A DNA stretch of 64,000 nt from JAMZMI01 sp039944535 (lineage in GTDB: Bacteria > Bacteroidota > Bacteroidia > Cytophagales > Cyclobacteriaceae), in NCBI GenBank assembly GCA_039944535.1, contig JBDUYP010000001.1:248001-312000 (forward strand), written 5' to 3'. The stretch's first letter is position 1. Each line of letters opens with the position of its first letter. A program made the position numbers and the translations under genes. The notes beneath the pieces are model-generated. The model was not told where the DNA came from and searched no databases. It was given only the letters and a program-made list of their open reading frames with translations. Positions 25,749-33,281 of the stretch are shown one piece after another.

Positions 25749-27365
25749 TTATAGTTTAATCAATTTTTGAGAATATGTATTTCCTTCGATTGAATACCAT
25801 ATGAAGTATAAACCACTCTTGAGAGAATCGATATTAATTTGATTATAAGGGTTTTTAAAAGATAAATACGTTTGTCCATCCAAGCCCAAAATCTGAATTG
25901 ATTCAATATTTGAATTGCTAAAATTTATTATTGAATTAGCTGGGTTTGGGTGAAATTGGGGGATGAATTCAGTTTCCGTGAGATTAGTAACAGTTTCTTC
26001 CGAGCCGAAACTTATAATTGTTGACTTGTATCCGGCCCACCCATCGGTTGCCGTTATTTCAATATTTGTCTTCCCAGTTGTCAACTGGGAGAATGTAAGC
26101 ACGTTGTTGGATTCGGAAACACTGACAGACTCTTCGTCATAAACCCAGCTAAATGTGAGTAAGTCTCCTTCTGGGTCAGTAAAAAGCTCATTTAAATTAA
26201 CGGGATCATTGGTTTCTAGCTGACGACCGGTCGAATTTGTATCAATAATTTGAGGATCATCGTTTAACCATTTTAATATGGTTCCTCCACTATTAGTTCC
26301 TCCCTGTTGAGTAGCAATAAAAACTTGGCCATTTAGATAGGCAGGATTAGCTGTTACATCATACCCGAAATTTGGGTTGCTCAATAAGTCTTCAAAAATC
26401 CGAATATCACCATCGAAAGGATTGATTCCAAATACGTTATATGCACTAATGCCGTAAATTAGGCTGTCTGTTGCTAACAGTTTTGTTAAAGCCCTGTTAT
26501 CTAAAGCTCCCAGGGAATCATAGGAAGAGCCGTCTAAGTTAGATCTGAAAAACTGGGCGCCCATAAAACCATTGCTCCCGGAATAAGCAAATAGCCCGAA
26601 TAGTTTACCTTCAAGGATTGTTAGGGACTGAGGTTGTGTTCCCTTGTCATCTCCACCTTTAATGATATTTTCGTATCCGGTTCCGTCAAAATTGATGCGA
26701 ATGAAACTTCCGCTGGCTGCAGTACTTCCTGTACCATCTGGATAAGGAACACCACCGCCATTGTAGCAAGCGATGTAAATTTTATTTTCATAGAAAACGA
26801 AATCAACTGGATTTTGTCCTTTTTCGAAATTTGTTTCATTGTATAATTTCTTAAAGTTTGATCCGGTTTTGTCAACAGTAAAAATACTACCCTCATCTAC
26901 GAAAGAATATTGAGAACTCAGCCATAGCACACTGTCGGTCATATATTTAATTTGCACTTCTTGTACATCAAATGGATCAAAGTCTTTGATAATTTTAAAG
27001 GAGTAATCCTGGAGTGAATATTGGAAGAGCGTTCCTCCGCCATTTTCGCTGAACCTTGTTGTTCCATATATAATTGTGTCATTGCCGATTAAACTATTAG
27101 GTGCGTAGTTAGTATCGTCAAATTCCCAGATCACGTTATACCCATCTCCGTTTTCATCAATACTGAAGAGCATACCTTGTCCATTTGCCGTGTTACTTAT
27201 TACGTATAGGGAGTCATTTGTTCCAACCATTCCTTTTACCGCATAATCAAAATCTTCTCCCTCAAAGTCAAATATGACAGATAAGTGGTCAGTTTGATTG
27301 TTTTGTGCAAAAGTGAGCTGATGAAAGCCGAATATAGCGACTAAGCTTAATAGTGTGTTTTTCAT
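25749..27365 (-). CDS. T9SS-sorted protein with GloVer-type repeats
   Basis: 538 residues. Signal peptide ends HQLTFAQ. Residues about 25-370 hold repeated units such as GMVGTNDSLYVISNTANGQ and SLIGNDTIIYGTTRFSENGG, which fit the 'choice-of-anchor' GloVer propeller repeats. A cadherin-like segment follows (about 385-455, DPEGDLLTFSWVYDEES). The C-terminus (FHPNPANSIINFSNSN to QKLIKL) is a type A T9SS sorting domain of a different subtype from the neighbours on the plus strand, and no PID-CTERM gene follows. A degenerate R1 repeat lies upstream of its start, so it may be the first member of the minus-strand accessory run. Confidence 0.82.
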   Translation of the reverse strand: MKNTLLSLVAIFGFHQLTFAQNNQTDHLSVIFDFEGEDFDYAVKGMVGTNDSLYVISNTANGQGMLFSIDENGDGYNVIWEFDDTNYAPNSLIGNDTIIYGTTRFSENGGGTLFQYSLQDYSFKIIKDFDPFDVQEVQIKYMTDSVLWLSSQYSFVDEGSIFTVDKTGSNFKKLYNETNFEKGQNPVDFVFYENKIYIACYNGGGVPYPDGTGSTAASGSFIRINFDGTGYENIIKGGDDKGTQPQSLTILEGKLFGLFAYSGSNGFMGAQFFRSNLDGSSYDSLGALDNRALTKLLATDSLIYGISAYNVFGINPFDGDIRIFEDLLSNPNFGYDVTANPAYLNGQVFIATQQGGTNSGGTILKWLNDDPQIIDTNSTGRQLETNDPVNLNELFTDPEGDLLTFSWVYDEESVSVSESNNVLTFSQLTTGKTNIEITATDGWAGYKSTIISFGSEETVTNLTETEFIPQFHPNPANSIINFSNSNIESIQILGLDGQTYLSFKNPYNQINIDSLKSGLYFIWYSIEGNTYSQKLIKL

Positions 27366-27419
27366 TATTCTATTTCACCTAAGTTAATTAAGGTTTAGTA
27401 ACCCAATTATATTTACTCC

Positions 27420-27466
27420 CTAATATACCACTAAAACGGTAATTGCAAAAGCAATTTCTGATTGTA
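27420..27466. repeat. R1 repeat core (degenerate, 27.4 kb)
   Basis: Contains AATATACCACTAAAACGGTA and AATTGCAAAAGCAATTTCTG, the second half of R1, but the GGCTAACGCGCAC half is missing. It lies about 55 nt upstream of the start of the T9SS gene at 25749-27365. Confidence 0.55.
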
Positions 27467-27565
27467 GGTTGTGGGGAATAAGATGATGAGAATTAAGCGA
27501 AGTAGAGCGGTTGGGTCTCGCAATTGTTGATAGAACCACTCTGACATTTACATCGCCAGCACTTG

Positions 27566-28015
27566 TTACCCGTTGGCTATTTTAGCTAGTAGTTGATTGG
27601 GTTCAATGATCTCCGTTTCCTCAAAGGGGTTCAGTTCCAATAAATCTTGATCTCCCGTTACTAAATAGTTAGCCTTTGAAGCTCTGATCAATCCGAGCAA
27701 AAAGTTGTCTTTCGGATCTCTGCAAATGTTCGGATACGCTATGATCTTATAGTCAGTTCCGATGAAGTCCATTAGTTTCAGTAGTTCGGATACTTTCTCT
27801 TTGCTGAAATATTTTTGAAATTTTTTCCTTCGTGTTACTTCTGTCAATTCCGTTCGAAGTTGTTCGGAAAGTATGATTTCAATTTTCTGAGAAGTTAGAA
27901 GTTCTGTCAATTCACCGAGTTGATGACCAATGAGGTAACTGATCCAAATATTGGTGTCGAATATGACCTTAGTTCGCAGTTCGCTTGTCATAAAGGTCTT
28001 GTCTGACTTGTTCAA
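27566..28015 (-). CDS. PIN-domain toxin of a type II toxin-antitoxin pair
   Basis: 149 residues (a later ATG at 27991 would give 141). PIN hallmarks: first acidic strand VIFDTNIWISYLIG, middle acidic residues, and the RDPKDN plus LVTGDQDLLEL motif typical of the 'putative toxin component, PIN family' group. It is a predicted Mg-dependent ribonuclease. The antitoxin gene overlaps its start. The stop codon is read within GGGTAACAAGTG, an attC-like box, followed by repeat sequence, so gene end and repeat are fused, as in several cassettes here. Confidence 0.87.
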   Translation of the reverse strand: MNKSDKTFMTSELRTKVIFDTNIWISYLIGHQLGELTELLTSQKIEIILSEQLRTELTEVTRRKKFQKYFSKEKVSELLKLMDFIGTDYKIIAYPNICRDPKDNFLLGLIRASKANYLVTGDQDLLELNPFEETEIIEPNQLLAKIANG

Positions 28016-28196
28016 CCTCTGACGTTATTTCATTCAGAGAAAGTTTGTCGGTTCGAAAAGCAGTCAAAAGTTCAGTCAGTTTGGAGCCAATAGTTTCCTT
28101 CTCAAGTTCACGGGAAATCTTGATCTTCTGTTCGCCTGGTAAGTTCCTGACTAGTTCGAGTATCTGAGAGAAAGTAAGGTCCATGTTCGCTTCCAT
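27969..28196 (-). CDS. Antitoxin partner of the PIN toxin
   Basis: 75 residues; an in-frame ATG at 28184 would give 71. The sequence is helical and charged (LTFSQILELVRNLPGEQKIK, VEQVRQDLYDKR), as in antitoxins that precede PIN toxins in Bacteroidota and Cyanobacteria. Its reading frame overlaps the toxin start by up to 47 nt, giving strict co-expression. By analogy it binds and silences the nuclease and represses its own promoter; no DNA-binding motif is obvious by eye. Confidence 0.75.
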   Translation of the reverse strand: MEANMDLTFSQILELVRNLPGEQKIKISRELEKETIGSKLTELLTAFRTDKLSLNEITSEVEQVRQDLYDKRTAN

Positions 28197-28291
28197 AGGT
28201 TAAAGTTACGAAAAAGTAGTACGATCTGTTATCATGGCACAGATGACATATAATTCAAAGTATCAAATAACCACTGCGCCATGAAGATCAT

Positions 28292-28307
28292 CCCGATAGC
28301 GATCGGG
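28292..28307. repeat. CCCGATAGCGATCGGG palindrome
   Basis: One-base variant of CCCGATAGCTATCGGG, which also occurs at 1191-1206, 50253-50268 and 53229-53244. All four copies are in intergenic parts of the minus-strand cassette runs. Confidence 0.55.
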
Positions 28308-28348
28308 ACTCCCACAATCGGAAGAGGATAGAAAGCACCTTAGTTTCT

Positions 28349-28426
28349 TGGCGGCAGATAAGCGGGATGTTTTCCAGACACTTGGCAGAAGACTAAGTAA
28401 GGCCATGCGCCATGATTGTTTGTTAG
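28349..28426. repeat. Stop-side cassette repeat, family F2 (copy 1)
   Basis: TGGCGGCAGATAAGCGGGATG, a CCAGACACTTG stretch and GCGCCATGATTGTTTGTTAGC just past the stop of the gene at 28429. A related copy lies at 50308-50375 past the stop of an unrelated methyltransferase gene. On the minus strand it starts GCTAACAAACA. Confidence 0.6.
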
Positions 28427-28428
28427 CA

Positions 28429-29346
28429 TTAGTTTTCGTTGTTCCTTTTCAAGAAGTAGTGTTTGTAGTTCAGGTTAACTACTAACGCAGATTGTTCAAA
28501 TATCCGTAGATGTCCCACGCCAAAACTGAGGTTCTTGTACTCCTTGTTATAAAGTTCGAAATACAGCTTGCTTTCCCATCCGAGACCACTTTGAGTCAGG
28601 ATGGCATCTGCTTCAACATAAGAGTTCAAAAATCCAGCTCTTTGGAAATGTAATCTGTAACCTAACAGGAATGAAGTGCCGGTTTCTGAGTTATTTGATT
28701 GTTCAATGCCAACACCAAGTTTGATTGCCCCAATTCGGTCAAAGTAGAATTGATTGTTCAAAAAAATAAGATTAATGGGTTCATTAGATTCAATCATACC
28801 GTAGTATCTAACAAAAGGATTAAATATGTTATAAGCCTTGGATTTCCCGTTGCGAATTGGTCCAATTTGAGCAGCAACAAACGAACTGGATTCCAAGTTG
28901 GTTGTGTAGTTTAGGTAACATCTAAACTTATCACCCCATGTTGAATATTCAGCATGAATGCCATAGGGTTGGTTAGCCATCAGCCCTAAATAGCCTAGTT
29001 CCAAATAAGGTGGATTCGGAGCAATAATTATTATTTCTTCAAGAGACTCATCATCAATTTCGAGATTAACAATGTTGGCTGTGGTTTTAAAGGAGTCTAC
29101 TGAGATAATTTGAGTCAAATATCCCAAATATTCGAAAGTCATATTAGAATGATAATTCTTCAGGGTTATCTGAAATTCTCCATTGATTCCAGAAATTACC
29201 TTGTTTCGTGTTTTAGCTTCAGTGATGGTTACACCGGGTAATGGTGAGGAGTTAGTTTTGTCAAGAACAGTTCCGGTAATTTTTATCTGACTCCAAACTG
29301 TGGTTTCAGCGATCAAAATAAGGGTTAAGAAAAGGAGTATTCTCAA
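28429..29346 (-). CDS. Exported protein with carboxypeptidase-like regulatory domain
   Basis: 305 residues. Signal peptide (ILLFLTLILIAETTVWSQ), then a carboxypeptidase-like regulatory domain (about 20-100: ITGTVLDKTNSSPLPGVTI, SGINGEFQITL). The rest (about 115-305) is rich in aromatic and alternating strands with GLMANQPYGIHAEY and ends YKHYFLKRNNEN, as in a small outer-membrane barrel. No receptor plug is seen, so it is not a TonB receptor. It lies alone between an F2 repeat at its stop and an R1 repeat at its start, a single-gene cassette arrangement. Confidence 0.7.
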   Translation of the reverse strand: MRILLFLTLILIAETTVWSQIKITGTVLDKTNSSPLPGVTITEAKTRNKVISGINGEFQITLKNYHSNMTFEYLGYLTQIISVDSFKTTANIVNLEIDDESLEEIIIIAPNPPYLELGYLGLMANQPYGIHAEYSTWGDKFRCYLNYTTNLESSSFVAAQIGPIRNGKSKAYNIFNPFVRYYGMIESNEPINLIFLNNQFYFDRIGAIKLGVGIEQSNNSETGTSFLLGYRLHFQRAGFLNSYVEADAILTQSGLGWESKLYFELYNKEYKNLSFGVGHLRIFEQSALVVNLNYKHYFLKRNNEN

Positions 29347-29363
29347 GTTTGAAGTGAGTTAAT

Positions 29364-29450
29364 GCTAACAATCGGCTAACGCGCACTCGACGCATTTATC
29401 CTCTCAATATACCGCTAAAACGGTAATTGCAAAAGCAATTTCTGATTGTG
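29364..29450. repeat. Start-side cassette repeat R1 (29.4 kb)
   Basis: Full-length R1: GCTAACAATCGGCTAACGCG, then CGCATTTATCCTCTCAATAT, ACCGCTAAAACGGT and AATTGCAAAAGCAATT. The last two parts form small hairpins. On the minus strand it reads GTATATTGAG (a -7-like box), then GTGCGCGTTAGCC, then the gene start 18 nt further on. Confidence 0.75.
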
Positions 29451-29554
29451 GGGGTCAGGATGAAGCGCTACGGCAAGATGCCAGGGCTGGCAATAGTGTG
29501 GTAAAGTCAAAAATGCAGGAGATGATCTCAAGTGGCCTTTTCATCGCCATGGTA

Positions 29555-29595
29555 TAATAAAATCCCACCTCCAGATTTGCCGAAGGTGGGATGGT
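29555..29595 (-). terminator. Intrinsic terminator of the AhpD-like gene
   Basis: On the minus strand ATCCCACCT (29584-29592) pairs perfectly with AGGTGGGAT (29562-29570) across a 13-nt loop, followed by TTTTATTATA. It lies 14 nt past the stop of the gene at 29607 and is the clearest intrinsic terminator in the window. Confidence 0.75.
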
Positions 29596-29606
29596 TTGTT
29601 GTGCTA

Positions 29607-30179
29607 TTAGGCAACAGTTTCTGCTACATTCTTTTCCCAGGCGAATTTTGCAAATGCATCGTCAACCGGAGTTTGGGCAACATGGTTGGTGTAGTTGCTC
29701 AGGATCTTCTGCGAGTAACCTAGAAAGATCTCCAAAAGATGTTGGCTCGTGTAACCCGCAGCATAAAAATCGGTCAGGTCGGTTTCAGCCAACAGTCCTC
29801 GGTTTCTAATAACCTTCAAGGTAGTCGATCTCAACGCCTCCAGTTTTGCATCCTCAAGCGGAGTTTCATCACGCAAGGCAGTAGTGATCTTAGGATCCAC
29901 TTTCATTGCATGCGCTATACCTGTGTGTGCCGGCACACAATAGTGACATGCATTTTCCACATTGATACTTTGCCAGATCACTGTCAGCTCCTGAGCATCA
30001 AAAGCTGTTTCTTCAGAAAACAAACGGTGAAGGGTTTTGTAGGCTTCAAGCACTGCGGGTGATTCGGCCATCGCTGCATGTAGGTTTGGAATCATTCCAA
30101 ATGCTTTGAGTGAATCTTCCAGTTGCGTTTTGCTTTTTTCTGGTGCGGTTGCTACCGTGTGAAGTTTGAATTTGTCCAT
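29607..30179 (-). CDS. Carboxymuconolactone decarboxylase / AhpD-like protein
   Basis: 190 residues, all-helical AhpD fold. The redox motif CHYCVPAH gives C78, C81 and H85, the CxxCxxxH core of AhpD-type alkylhydroperoxidases. By family it reduces peroxides or related adducts through the cysteine pair in the cytoplasm. The gene upstream on the same strand encodes an AraC-type regulator (93 nt gap) and a strong terminator follows. The regulator probably controls this gene. Confidence 0.87.
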   Translation of the reverse strand: MDKFKLHTVATAPEKSKTQLEDSLKAFGMIPNLHAAMAESPAVLEAYKTLHRLFSEETAFDAQELTVIWQSINVENACHYCVPAHTGIAHAMKVDPKITTALRDETPLEDAKLEALRSTTLKVIRNRGLLAETDLTDFYAAGYTSQHLLEIFLGYSQKILSNYTNHVAQTPVDDAFAKFAWEKNVAETVA

Positions 30180-30272
30180 GATTTATTTTTTTTATGTTTA
30201 ATAATCTGGAGCAAAATTCCCGCAATTAGATAGCAGAGATATGGACAAAAAGTTCAACTATATGGATAGTGC

Positions 30273-31121
30273 CTACAGGGTGTTTTGATTTCTGAATTCT
30301 GTAGGCGAGAGCCCCTCTCTTTTCTTAAACAACCGTGTGAAATACAGCGGGTCATTGTACCCAATCTCATAAGCGATTTGGCTGATGTTAATGTCGGTTA
30401 GTTTCAAAAGTTCTTTGGCCTTTTTGATGCGTTGAGAGTTGAAATAGTGAGCAGGAGTGTCGCTAAATTCCTTTTTAAACTCACGCTTGAAAGATGAAAC
30501 GCTCAGGTTTGAGAGCTGAGCCAGTTCTTCGATAGAAAGATTGTTGTATTGATGCAGCTGCACAATGCTTTTGAGATCCGTATTTCTGTCAGCATACAAA
30601 TCTTGTATGAGCTCGAGTATCGATGAAGAGTTGTTGGTTTGGACAAGCAACAGTAGCAATTCTCTGATTTTCAACTCCAGCAGATCATCGTTTACCAGAG
30701 ATGGATTCTCGAAGTAAAAATCGAGAGATTCTATAAACCTTGTGATGGTTGACCCATCAGCAATCTTCTTCGTTTTGGGGTTTAAAGCATTTTTCTGGAT
30801 GATGGCGGGGAGTTCATTTGCGTAGAGCCTTTTCAAAAGATCCGGGTATAAATGAACGGCAATTAATTCTACTTCTTCATTAGCGGTGGATTTGACAAAG
30901 TCAAGAAAGTACGTATCGCATTTTAAAAGGATGGCTTCTTTGGGTTCGGGCTTAAAAGCAAAACTGTCTTGAGAAGACATGACCTTCCCTTCAGCGCCTT
31001 TTAAGTGAATAAAACAACCTTCATTTTGGAACACTCTGCCGTGTTTGTATGGAGGTTTGATAAAAGCTTTTTCTATCACCACTTTATCCTTGTACTGAAA
31101 ACTTTCTTTTTTTATAATCAT
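30273..31121 (-). CDS. AraC-family transcriptional regulator
   Basis: 282 residues. The N-terminal 170 residues form a sensor region (cupin-like, GRVFQNEGCFIHLKGAEG). The C-terminal 100 residues carry the double helix-turn-helix of AraC proteins: IEELAQLSNLSVSSFKREFK and ISQIAYEIGYNDPLYFTRLF, ending GLSPTEFRN. It precedes the AhpD-like gene on the same strand, so it is likely the local activator; the ligand is unknown. The 356-nt region upstream (31122-31477) holds no gene. Confidence 0.87.
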   Translation of the reverse strand: MIIKKESFQYKDKVVIEKAFIKPPYKHGRVFQNEGCFIHLKGAEGKVMSSQDSFAFKPEPKEAILLKCDTYFLDFVKSTANEEVELIAVHLYPDLLKRLYANELPAIIQKNALNPKTKKIADGSTITRFIESLDFYFENPSLVNDDLLELKIRELLLLLVQTNNSSSILELIQDLYADRNTDLKSIVQLHQYNNLSIEELAQLSNLSVSSFKREFKKEFSDTPAHYFNSQRIKKAKELLKLTDINISQIAYEIGYNDPLYFTRLFKKREGLSPTEFRNQNTL

Positions 31122-31477
31122 TGATGTTTCTAAGCCTAACCAGAGGAAGTGTGCTTGCCAGTTGCAAATAGCACCGAACTAGATAAATAGGTGGAAGCTT
31201 AAAATGGTTCCAAATGGCACTAACTAGTTAAATCTGGCTGGGCTCAAAATGGCGCGGTGTGCGCAAGTAAAATCCAGAACCACAACAGGTGCTAGGAGAG
31301 AGGATGCCTTCAGAATGGGTAGGGGAGCGTTGAAGATCAGATGAAATTTGCAGAAAGTCTTGCCAGGGTTTGTGTCCTCACAAACCATTTTATGCTTAAG
31401 AATCTTTCGATTCGTGAGGACACGAACCGAGGCTATGGAACATTCTCGTTCGCAAGAAACTTCAATGTGTATTAAGG
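31122..31477. other. Gene-free stretch with short direct repeats and hairpin repeat F5
   Basis: No supported gene. Between about 31163 and 31257 a unit of about 47 nt occurs twice (AAATAGCACCGAACTAGATA and AAATGGCACTAACTAGTTAA, each followed by an AAAATGG stretch). At 31362-31438 lies a copy of the hairpin repeat F5. The region separates the AraC gene from an orphan DUF433 gene and looks like decayed cassette sequence; a lost toxin gene is possible but not shown. Confidence 0.5.
31362..31438. repeat. Hairpin repeat F5 (copy 1)
   Basis: Two hairpins in tandem: GGTTTGTG TCCT CACAAACC and, further on, TTCGTG AGGA CACGAA. Each can also pair with the other because GTGTCCTCAC and GTGAGGACAC are complementary. 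Nearly identical to 31840-31916, with a shorter copy at 63263-63292. Confidence 0.7.
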
Positions 31478-31705
31478 TTAGGCGTTGGAATAAAGAAGTC
31501 CGTCCTTCATACAGTCCTGTATGTAAGAGAAAACGGCTTGCAAAGATTCATTTGTTAAGCGAGGATAGTTCTCAAGAATCTGCTGTTCAGTCCATCCCTG
31601 AGCAAGCAAGCCAATTATGTGTTCAACAGAAACTCTCGTTCCCTTGACTGTTGGCTTACCTAAAAGCACTTTGTTGTCGGATATTACATATTCTCGCCAT
31701 TCCAT
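31478..31705 (-). CDS. Orphan DUF433 antitoxin-like protein
   Basis: 75 residues. DUF433 signature: GKPTVKGTRVSVEHIIGLLA, then GWTEQQILENYP and LTNESLQAVFSYI, a winged helix-turn-helix-like fold found in antitoxins. Normally a DUF5615 PIN-like toxin gene follows, as at 62077-62636, but here only repeats follow. The stop codon TAA lies inside GCCTAACC, a perfect RYYYAAC box, which suggests that the cassette ends exactly here. It may be a solitary antitoxin or the survivor of a broken pair. Confidence 0.83.
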   Translation of the reverse strand: MEWREYVISDNKVLLGKPTVKGTRVSVEHIIGLLAQGWTEQQILENYPRLTNESLQAVFSYIQDCMKDGLLYSNA

Positions 31706-31759
31706 ATATCAAAGTTACGAAGAATAGTAGGAAATGTTGATCTGGAGGCTGTTCCCCCC

Positions 31760-31838
31760 AACAATCGGCTAACGCGCACTCGGCGCATTTAGCTTCTCAA
31801 TATACCGCTAAAACGGTAATTGCAAAAGTAATTTCTCT
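31760..31838. repeat. Start-side cassette repeat R1 (31.8 kb)
   Basis: AACAATCGGCTAACGCGCAC, CGGCGCATTTAGCTTCTCAA, ATACCGCTAAAACGGTAATT and GCAAAAGTAATTTC. It lies 54 nt upstream of the DUF433 gene start and runs straight into the F5 hairpin repeat that follows the stop of the next gene. Confidence 0.75.
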
Positions 31839-31839
31839 A

Positions 31840-31916
31840 GCCAGGGTTTGTGTCCTCACAAACCATTTTATGCTTCAGAATCTTTCGATTCGTGAGGACA
31901 CGAACCGAGGCTATGG
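31840..31916. repeat. Hairpin repeat F5 (copy 2)
   Basis: Differs from 31362-31438 at about one base. It lies directly between R1 and the stop of the lipoprotein gene at 31922. The same kind of hairpin follows the stop of the gene at 63298, so F5 acts as a stop-side repeat here. Confidence 0.7.
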
Positions 31917-31921
31917 TTTCT

Positions 31922-32545
31922 TTACTTTTTGCCACTTTTGACGAGCCTCATTTCAAGGTCGTTAGGTGAACTATAGAATTGGGTTTGCATGAGTATCAGG
32001 CCGGTTCCATTGGAATAGAGGTTGGAGTTTATTCGAGTTCCATATGGATAATCTGCTTCAAGCGATTCAGTTAATCCACGATAGTTAAGGCACTCAAATT
32101 CACCTGCAGGAACTACTATGGTCGTTTCGTTACGATCCAGAGAATATGTACCTATAGCGATTGGATTCCCTTCAGATCCATAGTTCACAGTAATTTCAAC
32201 GGATTCATCAAGTGTAAAAAGAAGTTCTCTTGAAGGATATAAAAAAATAGAGTTAGCAGAGTCAAAAAGCAATTCCCTTTTGCTCTTATCTAAAAAGGTT
32301 CCAGATCTTACGAAGTAAGTTCTATTAGATATTGTGGTGTCTTTTTCAATATAGAGGCTGTCGCTTTTGTTAAAAGAGGATTCAGTTCCATCAGGTTCAA
32401 TTTCAAACCAATCATAAACCCAATAGTTTCCTATTTCCAGGTTCGTGAATTCAGTTACATTTTGAGTTGGCGAAACCGCCTCATCCGAGCAAGAAGTTAG
32501 CAGTGATATGGTTGCAAATACAATGGTAAGGGCCTTAAGTCTCAT
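31922..32545 (-). CDS. Lipoprotein of unknown function
   Basis: 207 residues with a lipoprotein signal peptide (LTIVFATISLLTSC, Cys at about 19). The mature chain starts SDEAVSPTQN and is beta-rich (FTNLEIGNYWVYDWFEIEPD, TTIVVPAGEFECLNYRG), reminiscent of small Bacteroidota surface lipoproteins that begin with a 'YWVYDW'-type strand. No enzymatic motif. Flanked by the F5 hairpin repeat at its stop; the next gene upstream begins 100 nt away. Likely anchored in the outer membrane. Confidence 0.75.
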   Translation of the reverse strand: MRLKALTIVFATISLLTSCSDEAVSPTQNVTEFTNLEIGNYWVYDWFEIEPDGTESSFNKSDSLYIEKDTTISNRTYFVRSGTFLDKSKRELLFDSANSIFLYPSRELLFTLDESVEITVNYGSEGNPIAIGTYSLDRNETTIVVPAGEFECLNYRGLTESLEADYPYGTRINSNLYSNGTGLILMQTQFYSSPNDLEMRLVKSGKK

Positions 32546-32645
32546 TTTCAGTTGGTTTTCATTTGAAACGAGAAGATGCTCTAGTTAGTATGCGCCAATG
32601 CATTACAACGTTTTAGTGTACAATGCGTCTGTTATATGGCGGTTT

Positions 32646-33023
32646 TTAACGTTTGTCGAATAGCCGTTGAAGTTCAATGTCGGTTAGTTCGTTCGCATGT
32701 TCGACTATATAAACCCAGTTCGCTCCACATTTCAGTCCAAGGTCGTTTAAACACATTTTCTCAGTTTGAGCAACTCCGTTCAGGTTCTCAGTTACAAGTT
32801 GAAAAATGAACTTGTATTTGTTTACAATTCCCTTGTCAAGTTCAATTAGTGTTGAGTTAAGCAGCTCGTAAAGGTTGTCAAAATCAGCTAAGAGTAGTCG
32901 GTTGTTCGAAAACGGTAGTTCGGCAGTTCGTTCGAGTCCTTCGCCGTTATCCAATCGCCGAACGATAATTTTATCTTCAAATATTCTTATATAAATGGGG
33001 ATTCGTTTCAGGAATTTGATCAT
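32646..33023 (-). CDS. Small protein of unknown function
   Basis: 125 residues without signal peptide. Visible features: a basic start (IKFLKRIPIYIRIFEDKIIV), the segment ELPFSNNRLLLADFDNLY, and a C-terminal half with three cysteines or near-cysteine turns (KMCLNDLGLKCGANWVYIVE). The PF-xxx-RLLxxDF pattern recalls small proteins sometimes annotated as rod-shape (MreB-like) fragments, but this is weak. It is a single-gene unit: a TAACAGACG box is 15 nt past the stop and an R1 repeat 24 nt before the start. Confidence 0.65.
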   Translation of the reverse strand: MIKFLKRIPIYIRIFEDKIIVRRLDNGEGLERTAELPFSNNRLLLADFDNLYELLNSTLIELDKGIVNKYKFIFQLVTENLNGVAQTEKMCLNDLGLKCGANWVYIVEHANELTDIELQRLFDKR

Positions 33024-33046
33024 ATTCGTTCAGAAGACTCTGGCAT

Positions 33047-33130
33047 ATAACAATCGGCTAACGCGCACTCGGCGCATTTAGCTTCTCAATATACCGCTAA
33101 AACGGTAATTGCAAAAGTAATTTCTGATTG
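33047..33130. repeat. Start-side cassette repeat R1 (33.0 kb)
   Basis: Same sequence as the copies at 29364 and 31760 except for a few bases, ending TTTCTGATTG. The 150 nt that follow (to the stop of the epimerase gene at 33282) carry a looser repeat shared with 29450-29550 (CCTGGCG and GTGGTAATG-type segments). No gene is supported in 33024-33281. Confidence 0.75.
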
Positions 33131-33281
33131 CAGGAAGGTGATCGGTTGGAGGTGATGCGCTGTGGCATCCCGCCAGGGCGGCATAGGCGTGGTAATGCCA
33201 ATAATGGCGGAGATAACTTTGACTGATTATTCAACGACATCAGCTCCTTGCGGATGACATTTTGATCCAGGTGTGTTTTCG

